A stretch of 64,000 nucleotides of DNA from Macrococcus equipercicus (GTDB lineage Bacteria; Bacillota; Bacilli; Staphylococcales; Staphylococcaceae). The stretch lies in assembly GCF_004359525.2 (NCBI RefSeq), contig NZ_SCWC02000001.1, forward strand, positions 124,001 to 188,000, given 5' to 3'. Position 1 is the stretch's first letter. Every line of letters begins with the position of its first letter. The position numbers and the translations under genes are program-made. The notes under the pieces were generated by a model that saw nothing but the letters and a program-made list of their open reading frames with translations, was not told where the DNA came from and did not search any database. This document shows, piece after piece, positions 10,528 to 18,453 of this stretch.

Positions 10528-11580
10528 ATGAAACCACAGATTAAGCAACTGAATGTCTACCAGCCTGGCAAAACAGCTGAGGAACTTCAGACAGAACTTG
10601 GTATTAACGGCGAGATGATGAAACTCTCATCCAATGAGAATGTTTACGGACCGTCACCTGCAGTGCAGCGAGCACTGCAGCAAGCCCTGAAAAATCTGCA
10701 TGAATATCCGGATAGCAGCGGCAGAGCGCTTAAACAGACGATCGCTGCCCATTATGATGTTGCTGAAGCGTCGATACTGCTCGGTGCAGGACTCGATGAA
10801 GTGATTATGATGCTGTCCCGTGCTATTTTAAGACCAGGTGACGTCATACTGACAAGTGACCAGACGTTTGTCCAGTATCAGCATCATGCAGTCATTGAAG
10901 ACTGTACGATTGTGACCGCGCCACTGACAGATGGCAAATTTAATTTGACGGCGCTCAGCGCTAAAATTTCTGCTGACACCGCGCTGATCTGGCTGTGCAA
11001 TCCGAATAATCCGACCGGCAACTATTTCTCAGAAGAAGAACTGACTGCATTTCTTGATCAAGCAGGGGATATTCCAGTCGTGCTGGACGAAGCTTACGCA
11101 GAATATGTGACGGCAACTGATTACCCGGACAGCTTCGCACTGCGTGCAGCTTATCCAAATCTGATCATCTTAAGAACATTCTCGAAAGCTTACGGACTTG
11201 CCGCATTACGTGTCGGCTACGCCGTTTCTTCTGATGACTGGACGTATCTATGGCATCATGTCAAACTGCCGTTCAATGTGACGTCGCTGTCACTTGCAGC
11301 GGCGGACGCTGCACTGCAGGATCAGTCGTACTTGACAACAGTTCAGCAGCGGAATGCAGTGGAAAGACAGCGTTATTTTGCTTCTGAGGTCAGCAAATAT
11401 CTGCTGCCGTCTCAGACCAACTTTGTACTTGTGGAGACAGAAGACATCAAGCAGCTGAACGACTATTTACTTGATGCAAGTATTATTGCACGGCCGACGC
11501 CGGCTGGAGTGAGGATTACAATCGGCACGGCAGCGCAGAATACGGTTGTCATTAAAGCGCTGGAAGATTACTTTGCATAA
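10528..11580 (+). CDS. hisC: histidinol-phosphate aminotransferase
   Basis: A 350-residue PLP-dependent class I/II aminotransferase. It converts imidazole-acetol phosphate to histidinol phosphate in histidine synthesis and may also act on aromatic keto acids. The sequence shows SSNENVYGPSP near residue 32, NPNNPTG near 152, LDEAYAEY, and the PLP lysine in RTFSKAYGLAALRVGY near 216. No other his gene is nearby. It lies 10 bp after the OpuF-type permease with AGGAGGG before the ATG, so it is probably in that operon. Confidence 0.92.
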   Translation: MKPQIKQLNVYQPGKTAEELQTELGINGEMMKLSSNENVYGPSPAVQRALQQALKNLHEYPDSSGRALKQTIAAHYDVAEASILLGAGLDEVIMMLSRAILRPGDVILTSDQTFVQYQHHAVIEDCTIVTAPLTDGKFNLTALSAKISADTALIWLCNPNNPTGNYFSEEELTAFLDQAGDIPVVLDEAYAEYVTATDYPDSFALRAAYPNLIILRTFSKAYGLAALRVGYAVSSDDWTYLWHHVKLPFNVTSLSLAAADAALQDQSYLTTVQQRNAVERQRYFASEVSKYLLPSQTNFVLVETEDIKQLNDYLLDASIIARPTPAGVRITIGTAAQNTVVIKALEDYFA

Positions 11581-11601
11581 AAAAATGAAGGGATGAACAC
11601 T

Positions 11602-12138
11602 ATGACGAGAGAAACAATTGCGATAGATATGGATGAAGTGCTGGCAGATACATTGAAGAAAGTCATCTTCAAATTCAATGAGGAGTCAGGTGAAACAGTG
11701 ACGCTTGAGCAGCTGCAGGGTATTAAGCTGAGAGATATGCACCCGCAGCATGTAGACACGCTGTCCCAGCTACTGCTTGACCGTGAATTTTTCAGAGATC
11801 TGGAAGTGTTCCCGGATGCTGTCCGCGTCGTCAAACGTCTGACAGAGCATTATGACGTTTATATCGCGACAGCAGCGATGGATGTTCCGACGTCTTTCGA
11901 TGCCAAGTATGAATGGCTGCTGGAACATTTTCCGTTTCTTGATCCGCAGCACTTTATTTTCTGCGGGAATAAAGGCATTGTCGGCACAGATTACTTAATT
12001 GATGACAATCCTAAGCAGCTCCGGGCATTCAAAGGTAAAGGCATTATGTACAATGCCGCTCACAACATCCATGAAGAGGGCTTTGACCGTGTGCACAGCT
12101 GGCAGGAAGTAGAAGCTTATTTTCTTAATGACAAATAA
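11602..12138 (+). CDS. 5'(3')-deoxyribonucleotidase-like HAD phosphatase
   Basis: A 178-residue HAD-superfamily phosphatase of the NT5C type, expected to remove phosphate from deoxyribonucleotides. The motif I aspartates are in [10 protein letters not shown] at the N-terminus. Motif II is YIATAAMD and motif IV is [12 protein letters not shown] prefer ATG 11602 because GAAGGGA lies about 8 bp upstream; an in-frame ATG at 11593 is too close to it. It is the last gene of the operon and is followed by a strong palindromic terminator. Confidence 0.85.
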   Translation: MTRETIAIDMDEVLADTLKKVIFKFNEESGETVTLEQLQGIKLRDMHPQHVDTLSQLLLDREFFRDLEVFPDAVRVVKRLTEHYDVYIATAAMDVPTSFDAKYEWLLEHFPFLDPQHFIFCGNKGIVGTDYLIDDNPKQLRAFKGKGIMYNAAHNIHEEGFDRVHSWQEVEAYFLNDK

Positions 12139-12170
12139 AATACCGGCCGCAGCGCTGCGGCCGGTATTTT
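12137..12170. terminator. bidirectional terminator, perfect 34-bp palindrome
   Basis: A perfect inverted repeat centred on AGCGCT with A/T runs at both ends. It ends the OpuF-hisC-nucleotidase operon and the convergent lipid kinase gene. Confidence 0.9.
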
Positions 12171-12189
12171 ATATGCAGCATGTTTACTG

Positions 12190-13101
12190 TTAAAAAGTTT
12201 TGTTCCCTGTAAACATCCGCAGGCGCTTAGTGAGCATGTCAATCTGCAGCGGTGTCTCAATATCAATTTCACCATCGACATCGACAGCCATCGTCTCTGC
12301 GGTCTCTATCGTAATCTGGCAGCCGGAATAATGTTCGATGTTGTTACTGAGCTCATTCCAGTTGTCCGTACTTTTTTCGGACAGCAGCTCTGTGAACAGC
12401 TTGATACCGGACTCTTTGAAGATGAACACATTAAGAATACCGTCATCCGCCGCAAGCTCCGTCAGCGGTATACGGTTGCCGCCTACAAACTGGCCGTTGG
12501 CTGTAATAATCATGGAACTGCTGCCTGTAATGAGTTTACCGTCAACCGTCACTTTGTAGTCGAAGAAAGTCGGATTGGTGACATTTTTCAGTGTCGACAT
12601 CAAGTAGCTGAATTTACCGATTCTGCTCTTGGCATCTTCTGCAACGCCTTCAGAGTTTTCGACAATAAGGCCGAGACCGACAAAATTAAGAACGTATCTG
12701 TCATTCACTTTCATCACATCGATATGTTTGACTGAAGCTTCAAGCAATGCCTGTGAGGCGGCAACGGGCTCAGGCGGCAGATTCAAAGTTTTCGTGAAGT
12801 CATTAAACGTACCGCCCGGCAGAATGCCGATCGGCAGGTTAAGCTCTGCTGCAATCACCCCGTTGATCAGTTCGTGCACCGTGCCGTCACCACCCAGTAA
12901 GTAAATCACATCAAACGGCAGCTGTTCTTCTTTGATCTTATGGCAGTAATCGATAATATCGCCTTTCTCCTCGCTTTTATATATAGTGAGCGACTGACAC
13001 ATCTTTACAAGATTTTTCGTGACTTCTCCGATAGTCTCGGTCACTTCTCCTTGTCCTGCACTGTCATGATAGAATAAAATTCCGTTTGTAAAGCTTGCCA
13101 T
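12190..13101 (-). CDS. diacylglycerol/lipid kinase family protein (DagK/YegS type)
   Basis: A 303-residue soluble kinase of the diacylglycerol kinase catalytic family. It has the nucleotide-binding GGDGTVHELING near residue 70 and GTFNDFTKTL near 98, both conserved in DagK, YegS and sphingosine kinases. The C-terminal beta-rich half contains VDVDGE, the usual second conserved spot. DgkB-like members recycle diacylglycerol released during lipoteichoic acid synthesis, a link to ltaS that is inferred only. The residues that distinguish DgkB from other lipid kinases were not resolved. It is monocistronic. Confidence 0.85.
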   Translation of the reverse strand: MASFTNGILFYHDSAGQGEVTETIGEVTKNLVKMCQSLTIYKSEEKGDIIDYCHKIKEEQLPFDVIYLLGGDGTVHELINGVIAAELNLPIGILPGGTFNDFTKTLNLPPEPVAASQALLEASVKHIDVMKVNDRYVLNFVGLGLIVENSEGVAEDAKSRIGKFSYLMSTLKNVTNPTFFDYKVTVDGKLITGSSSMIITANGQFVGGNRIPLTELAADDGILNVFIFKESGIKLFTELLSEKSTDNWNELSNNIEHYSGCQITIETAETMAVDVDGEIDIETPLQIDMLTKRLRMFTGNKTF

Positions 13102-13141
13102 AGTGACACCTCGTTTTTATTATACTGTACCCTTTTTCCAA

Positions 13142-13168
13142 ATAAAAAACACGCGCCGGAGCACGTGC
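13142..13168 (-). terminator. terminator of the downstream POT transporter gene
   Basis: Read on the minus strand: stem CACGTGC, loop TCCG, stem GCGCGTG (one G-U pair), then TTTTTTATTT. Confidence 0.75.
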
Positions 13169-13175
13169 TGAAAAA

Positions 13176-14678
13176 TTAATGGATCCCTTCCATATGGCGC
13201 GAAATCCAGCGGTTCAATAACATCATCAGCACAAATAAGATGATGGCGAGACCACCGATGAACGCGAAGTAATTAGCGTAACCGAGCGGTGCCACAAGAT
13301 TGACCAGCTGGGCATTGATAGCCTGAGCAGTGGCATTCGTCAAGAACCAGAGACTAAGCATCTGTGAACTGAAGGCCTCAGGTGCCAGTTTGACGGAAAC
13401 CGAAGAACCGGTAGGAGACAAGCAGAGTTCACCGATGACACACAGCAAAAATGATGTGACAAGCCACATTGGATGATACAGTGAATGGCCGCCGCTCATC
13501 GTCGGAATCACCATAATCAGGAACGAAGCACCGGCAAACAACAGACCGATTGCAAACTTCAGTGGTGTTGATGGATTATATTTACCAAGTTTTGCCCAGA
13601 GTGCTGAAATGACAGGGGCAAGCAGCACGATGAAGAACGGGTTGATGGACTGGAACCAGGCAGCCGGAACAATATAGTTGAATCCGAACACTTTGTTCAT
13701 GTCAAGCTGTGTGCGTTCGTTGGCAAATATGCTCAGCACGTTTGCGCCTTGTTCCTGAATAGACCAGAACATGACACCCGCGATAAACAGCGGAATGTAA
13801 GCGAGCAGTCTTGAGCGTTCAGTAGCAGTGACATCTTGACTACGGAACATAGTTGTGAAGTACAGCACAGGAAGGATGACTCCAAGCACAGTCACAACGA
13901 CTGAGAAGGTGCGGAATGACAGCACGCCTGTCAATTGAGCGGCGATCAGTACGACTGCAACAGCTATCACAGCACCGATAATCATTTTTGAATATCTGCT
14001 TTTCTCAGCAGCGGACAGTGGATGCGTCGGTTCCAGACCGACTAAACCGAGGGAACGTCTGTTGAATATCAGATAGATGATGAGCGCAAGTGCCATACCG
14101 ATAGCCGCTGCAAGAAAGCCGAGATGATAATTATAGTTCTTCTGCAGTGCGCCGACGATGAATGGTGACAACAACGCACCCATATTGACAGACATATAGA
14201 AGATGACGAAGCCTGCATCCATTCTGCTGTCATTCTTGTCATAGAGACCGCCGACGACATTCGAAATATTCGGTTTCATCAGTCCGGACCCGACGATGAT
14301 CAGCAGCATGGACGCTAAAAATGCCGGTACACCGAACGGCAGACTCATCGCGATATGGCCGCCCATAATGAGCAGTGCGCCGATGAGCAGTGACTTTCTT
14401 GAGCCGATGACACGGTCAGCCAGCCAGCCGCCGATAATACCAGTCATAAAGATCAGTGCGCCGTACATCGATGCGACACTGGCAGCGGTCGTCTGGTCCA
14501 TCCCAAGGCCGCCGTTGATCACTTTATCATACATATAGTAAACGAGGATAGCACGCATCCCGTAATAACTGAAGCGTTCCCAGAACTCAACGAAGAACAG
14601 TATGCCAAGCCCTTTCGGATGGCCGAAGAAACCGGCATGCGGTACGCTGTCCACCATCTCTTTTCTTGTATAAGCCAA
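13176..14678 (-). CDS. POT-family di/tripeptide transporter (DtpT type), copy 1
   Basis: A 500-residue proton-coupled oligopeptide transporter with 12-14 hydrophobic helices. The first helix carries EFWERFSYYGMRAIL, which includes the ExxER proton-coupling motif of the POT family. KPNISNVVGGLYDKND is a second conserved block. The start is TTG with AAAGGAGAG upstream. It lies 79 bp downstream of a paralogue on the same strand and is separated from it by a hairpin, so it probably has its own promoter. Peptide specificity is not readable. Confidence 0.92.
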   Translation of the reverse strand: MAYTRKEMVDSVPHAGFFGHPKGLGILFFVEFWERFSYYGMRAILVYYMYDKVINGGLGMDQTTAASVASMYGALIFMTGIIGGWLADRVIGSRKSLLIGALLIMGGHIAMSLPFGVPAFLASMLLIIVGSGLMKPNISNVVGGLYDKNDSRMDAGFVIFYMSVNMGALLSPFIVGALQKNYNYHLGFLAAAIGMALALIIYLIFNRRSLGLVGLEPTHPLSAAEKSRYSKMIIGAVIAVAVVLIAAQLTGVLSFRTFSVVVTVLGVILPVLYFTTMFRSQDVTATERSRLLAYIPLFIAGVMFWSIQEQGANVLSIFANERTQLDMNKVFGFNYIVPAAWFQSINPFFIVLLAPVISALWAKLGKYNPSTPLKFAIGLLFAGASFLIMVIPTMSGGHSLYHPMWLVTSFLLCVIGELCLSPTGSSVSVKLAPEAFSSQMLSLWFLTNATAQAINAQLVNLVAPLGYANYFAFIGGLAIILFVLMMLLNRWISRHMEGIH

Positions 14679-14723
14679 AATAAATCTCTCCTTTAAAAGT
14701 TAGAATGTTATGAAAATTAAAAG

Positions 14724-14746
14724 AACAGAATATATAATATTCTGCT
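14724..14746 (-). terminator. terminator between the two POT genes
   Basis: A minus-strand hairpin with a 9-bp stem (AGCAGAATA paired with TATTCTGTT, G-U included), followed by a T-rich tail. It ends the upstream POT gene. Confidence 0.65.
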
Positions 14747-14757
14747 CCTTGTAGTGG

Positions 14758-16269
14758 TTAATGAATGCCATGCATCAATTTTTTGATGAATGGTGATACG
14801 AAGAATAATATTATTCCTAGTCCGATAGCGATGCCTCCGAATATTCCGAAGTAACGGACAGGACTAACAGATGTATAGACATTCACCAGCTGAGCATTTA
14901 ATCCTTGAGCCATTGTATTGGACAAAAACCAGACACTCATCATCTGCGCTGTAAATGCTTCAGGCGCAAGTTTAGTCGTTGTTGACAGACCAGTCGGTGA
15001 TAAGCAGAGCTCCGCAAGTGTGACGAGCAGGAAGCTGAGAACAAGCCATAATGGATTAATCAGCTGAACACCACTTTGAAGCGGCATAATCATAATCATA
15101 AAGCTTAAACCGGCAAGAATGAGTGCAATCGCAAACTTAACGACTGTTGATGGATTGCGTTTACCGAGTTTAGTCCAGAGAATCGAGAATAAGGGTGCCA
15201 ATGTAACAATGAACAATGGATTGAGTGACTGGAACCATGCAGCTGGAATATGAAAATCGATGGCACCATGCGTCAGGACGTTCAGATCAAGCTGCGTCTT
15301 CTTGTCAGAGAAATTCGCAAGAACGGTTGAGCCCTGCTCCTCAATCATCCAGAAGACAACAGATGCCAGGAATAATGGGATATAAGCAGTCACCCGTGAT
15401 TTTTCAGTGCGGGATGTTTTACGGGATATCAGCATCATCCCAAAGTAAATCGCCGGTAAGACAATTCCTAGGAAAGTGATTAAATCAGCGAAATGCCGAA
15501 GATCGAGTTTATGATGTGCAGCAAGGTAAATAAAGTAAAGTGCAACCACTGAAGCAACGGCCAGCAGGTAAGTGATGGTCTTCTTGCGTTCAGCTGGTGT
15601 AATCGGGTTAGGAATATCAAGTCCTGCAAGACCAAGTGAACGTTTTGACATAATGACGAAAGCGATCAGACTGAAGAACATACCGATTGCTGCTGCCGAG
15701 AATCCGGCATGGAAGCCAACATTCGCCTGCAATGAACCGACGACAAGCGGCGCCAGAAAAGCACCGAGGTTAATAGACATAACGAATAAAGTGAAGGCTG
15801 CATCAACACGACTGTCATTCTTATGATAGAGCTCTCCGACTGTTGATGAAATATTAGGTTTCAGCAACCCGGTCCCCAATATAATGAATAACAGGGCGAC
15901 GAGCATCAGTGTAAAGTTATTCGGCAGTGACAGCAGAATATGACCGATCATAATCAGCACGGCACCGATAGTGATTGAATGTCTTGTACCAAGTAACCGG
16001 TCAGCAATCCAGCCGCCGATAATACCGCTCATATAAATTAATGCACCGTAAATTGAAACGATTTGAAGCGCAAAACCTTCCTCAATTCCGAAACCGCCTT
16101 TAGCGACGCTGTAATAAAGATAGAAGACGAGAATGGCTTTCATGCCGTAATAGCTGAAGCGCTCCCAGAATTCTGTAAGCATTAAAGTGATAAGTCCTCT
16201 TGGATGTCCGAAGAAGCCGGTTCTCGGCATACTGTTGACGACTTCCTCACGCGTGTGACGAGCTGACAT
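14758..16269 (-). CDS. POT-family di/tripeptide transporter (DtpT type), copy 2
   Basis: A 503-residue paralogue of the adjacent transporter, with the same EFWERFSYYGMKAIL helix (ExxER), KPNISSTVGELYHKND block and overall helix pattern. The two proteins keep the same N-terminal PRTGFFGHPRG-like and C-terminal MHGIH-type ends. This supports an old tandem duplication followed by divergence. I moved the start to ATG 16269, with AAAGAGG before it; an upstream in-frame TTG at 16287 lacks an SD. It is likely the main promoter-proximal peptide importer here. Confidence 0.92.
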   Translation of the reverse strand: MSARHTREEVVNSMPRTGFFGHPRGLITLMLTEFWERFSYYGMKAILVFYLYYSVAKGGFGIEEGFALQIVSIYGALIYMSGIIGGWIADRLLGTRHSITIGAVLIMIGHILLSLPNNFTLMLVALLFIILGTGLLKPNISSTVGELYHKNDSRVDAAFTLFVMSINLGAFLAPLVVGSLQANVGFHAGFSAAAIGMFFSLIAFVIMSKRSLGLAGLDIPNPITPAERKKTITYLLAVASVVALYFIYLAAHHKLDLRHFADLITFLGIVLPAIYFGMMLISRKTSRTEKSRVTAYIPLFLASVVFWMIEEQGSTVLANFSDKKTQLDLNVLTHGAIDFHIPAAWFQSLNPLFIVTLAPLFSILWTKLGKRNPSTVVKFAIALILAGLSFMIMIMPLQSGVQLINPLWLVLSFLLVTLAELCLSPTGLSTTTKLAPEAFTAQMMSVWFLSNTMAQGLNAQLVNVYTSVSPVRYFGIFGGIAIGLGIILFFVSPFIKKLMHGIH

Positions 16270-16356
16270 GATAATACCTCTTTTCAATTAAATAAGTAAC
16301 AACGTAACTATTCTACTCTTTTTAGATTTTTTAGACAACTTCGTTTAAGAGTAATA

Positions 16357-16854
16357 TTACCGGTTTGTAATCGTTTCCGGATAGAGGTCGTGATTCATCA
16401 GTCGGTAGGAAGCCATCTCCTCGTATTTCGTGTCAGGCCTGCCGTAGTTCGTATAAGGGTCGATGGAAATTCCGCCGCGCGGTGTGAATTTACCCCATAC
16501 TTCGATATAGTGGGGGTCCATTAACTTAATCAGATCATTCATGATGATATTCATGCAGTCCTCATGGAAGTCACCGTGGTTTCTGAAGCTGAATAAATAA
16601 AGCTTCAATGATTTAGATTCGACCATCTTAACGTTTGGGATGTAGCTGATGTAAATCGTCGCAAAGTCAGGCTGGCCGGTAATCGGGCAGAGACTGGTGA
16701 ATTCCGGGCAGTTGAATTTAACAAAGTAGTCACGTCCTTGATGTTTATTATCAAATGATTCTAGGACATCCGGATCGTAACTGTATTCATAGACGTTATT
16801 CTGATTGCCGAGCAATGTAATATCTTTTAGTTGGTCGTTTGTTCTTCCTGTCAT
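16357..16854 (-). CDS. queF: NADPH-dependent 7-cyano-7-deazaguanine reductase
   Basis: A 165-residue unimodular QueF that reduces preQ0 to preQ1 in queuosine tRNA modification. The catalytic Cys lies in [13 protein letters not shown] near residue 55. The QueF signature follows as [20 protein letters not shown], with the substrate-binding Glu and His. Its ATG overlaps the stop of the DMT transporter gene by 4 bp (ATGA), so the two are co-translated. No queC, queD, queE or tgt is in the window. Confidence 0.95.
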   Translation of the reverse strand: MTGRTNDQLKDITLLGNQNNVYEYSYDPDVLESFDNKHQGRDYFVKFNCPEFTSLCPITGQPDFATIYISYIPNVKMVESKSLKLYLFSFRNHGDFHEDCMNIIMNDLIKLMDPHYIEVWGKFTPRGGISIDPYTNYGRPDTKYEEMASYRLMNHDLYPETITNR

Positions 16855-17711
16855 GATAAGTCTCCTTTAGTTTTTGTTTTCTGAAACATGTAGTAACTCG
16901 CACTGAAAATAATGATATAACCGATATAGCTGAAGATATCCGGATGCTGGTGGAACATAAGAAATCCAATAAGAGCACTGAACAATACGGTTGCATAGAA
17001 AAAGATGGAAATATCTTTCGCCGGTGCAAACTGATAGGCGATTGTAATGCCGAACTGCCCCATAGTCGCAAAGATACCTGACAGCAGCAAATAAACAAGC
17101 TGTGTCATCGTCATCGGTTCATAATGAGTGATGACAAACGGCACTAGTACGATAGTTGAAAAAAATGAAAAATAAAAGACTGTCGTATAAAATTTCTCTT
17201 TAGGACCGAGCACTCTAAGCGTCGTATAAGCAAGGCCGGCAAACAGCGCCCCGAGTATTCCGATGAAAGAAACTGAAATATCGCTGGAAAAAGTCGGTTT
17301 AATGATGAACAGTGTCCCGGCAAACGCGACAATGATAGCCGCCGCCTGATACTTCTGAATGCGTTCCTTCAGAAATACAGCGCATAATATAATGGTAAAG
17401 AAAGGACTCAGTTTATTCAGCATATCCGCATCACTAAGTAACATGCGGTCAATCGTATAGTAGTTCAGGAGCACGCCGACAAGCCCGAATATACTTCTCG
17501 CCATAAGCAGCGGCTGATTGTTCAGGCTGCCAAACAGACGTTCATGATGCTTGATGACAAAATACAGCGGAATAATCATGCCGACTAAGTTGCGGAATAG
17601 CGACTTCTGCATGACCGGCAGCTCACCGGACAGTTTGACAAATGCTCCCATCAGACTGAAACCGAGCGAGGCGATCAGCAGCCACATGATGCCCTTCTGT
17701 TGATTATTCAT
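16851..17711 (-). CDS. EamA/DMT-family transporter coupled to queF
   Basis: A 286-residue membrane protein with about ten hydrophobic helices in two repeated five-helix halves, as in the drug/metabolite transporter superfamily (EamA). Its ATG is preceded by AAGGAG. The 4-bp overlap with queF suggests a linked role, for example moving a deazapurine precursor, but this is only inference from position. A motif close to the CodY consensus lies in its 5' region (17731-17745). The substrate is unknown. Confidence 0.85.
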   Translation of the reverse strand: MNNQQKGIMWLLIASLGFSLMGAFVKLSGELPVMQKSLFRNLVGMIIPLYFVIKHHERLFGSLNNQPLLMARSIFGLVGVLLNYYTIDRMLLSDADMLNKLSPFFTIILCAVFLKERIQKYQAAAIIVAFAGTLFIIKPTFSSDISVSFIGILGALFAGLAYTTLRVLGPKEKFYTTVFYFSFFSTIVLVPFVITHYEPMTMTQLVYLLLSGIFATMGQFGITIAYQFAPAKDISIFFYATVLFSALIGFLMFHQHPDIFSYIGYIIIFSASYYMFQKTKTKGDLS

Positions 17712-17730
17712 AGTTTTCTCCTTATACTTA

Positions 17731-17745
17731 CAGTTTCAGAAAATT
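17731..17745. promoter_or_regulatory. candidate CodY box upstream of DMT-queF
   Basis: CAGTTTCAGAAAATT matches 13 of 15 positions of the known CodY consensus AATTTTCWGAAAATT. It lies about 20 bp before the transporter start, where bound CodY could block transcription. A weaker 10/15 match lies at 17823-17837. Confidence 0.45.
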
Positions 17746-17937
17746 TACCTCTTATTCTATCACAAAAACTTTCGGCTAAACTAGAAATATTAGATTGAAA
17801 CGAGAAACTCTCAGAATAAATATATTTTCTGAAGTCACAAAAATTTAATGAAATTTGCAAAGTCACATGGGGCAATGGATTGACGAAAATTATAGAAAGT
17901 CAAGCCTAATAATTTATAAAATTTAGGTTATGATAGA
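17746..17937. other. AT-rich intergenic stretch before nrdI
   Basis: Divergent intergenic DNA between the DMT-queF and nrdIEF units. It holds AT-rich sequence, two copies of AGTCACA about 30 bp apart and a partial CodY-like motif. I see no open frame with an SD and no recognisable structured RNA. Confidence 0.4.
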
Positions 17938-17965
17938 TTGAAACGGGGAACAAACGTGCTATAAT
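17938..17965 (+). promoter_or_regulatory. predicted sigma-A promoter of nrdIEF
   Basis: TTGAAA (17938-17943), 16-bp spacer, TATAAT (17960-17965). The NrdR boxes begin directly after the -10 element, so repressor binding would cover the start site. Confidence 0.75.
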
Positions 17966-17967
17966 AC

Positions 17968-18015
17968 TTCGTATATATTGTGGTTGTATTTGATAGCTAA
18001 CACTATATATAGTGT
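17968..18015. promoter_or_regulatory. tandem NrdR boxes upstream of nrdI
   Basis: ACACTATATATAGTGT at 18000-18015 is a perfect palindrome and fits the NrdR box consensus. A degenerate second box (TTCGTATATATTGTGG, 17968-17983) lies with its centre 32 bp upstream, about three helical turns, as usual for NrdR pairs. NrdR represses ribonucleotide reductase genes when dATP is high. Confidence 0.85.
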
Positions 18016-18066
18016 TATTCATTGTATTAGCCGCAAAAGTGTGTGATACATATCGGAGTGATGACT

Positions 18067-18453
18067 ATGAAGATTATTTGTTACTCATTAACAGGAAATA
18101 TTACAAGGTTTCTCAATAGAGCAGGCGTCGATGCAGTCCCTCTGACTGACGTCGGCGATGTCTGTGAACCTTATATTTTAGTGACAGGAACATTTGGTTT
18201 CGGAGAAGTACCGCAGCCGGTTGCTGATTTTTTAATGAAGCATCATTCGTATTTGAGGGGCGTTGCTGCAAGCGGCAACAAAAATTTCGGCCAAAACTTT
18301 GCCCGGGCCGGTGATACGATAGCAGCGCAGTACAACGTACCGCTGCTCATGAAGTTCGAGCTGCATGGCAATGAAGGGGATTCTATACTATTCAAGAAAA
18401 AGGTGGCGGATTTAGATGAAGATTCTAGACGAAAAAAAGTACAATCATATTGA
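18067..18453 (+). CDS. nrdI: class Ib ribonucleotide reductase flavodoxin NrdI
   Basis: A 128-residue flavodoxin-like protein that supplies the oxidant used to build the manganese-tyrosyl radical cofactor of NrdF. The N-terminal YSLTGNITRF is the flavin phosphate loop. TGTFGFGEVPQPVADF follows in the family position. ATG 18067 was chosen because GGAG at 18055-18058 is 8 bp upstream; GTG 18043 and ATG 18061 are badly spaced. Its 3' end overlaps nrdE by 38 bp in another frame. Confidence 0.93.
   Translation: MKIICYSLTGNITRFLNRAGVDAVPLTDVGDVCEPYILVTGTFGFGEVPQPVADFLMKHHSYLRGVAASGNKNFGQNFARAGDTIAAQYNVPLLMKFELHGNEGDSILFKKKVADLDEDSRRKKVQSY

Noticed and set aside
17746..17937. Possible preQ1 riboswitch for the DMT-queF unit
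   Set aside because: The short pseudoknot pattern of preQ1-I (a C-rich loop with an A-rich tail before the SD) was not found on the minus strand.
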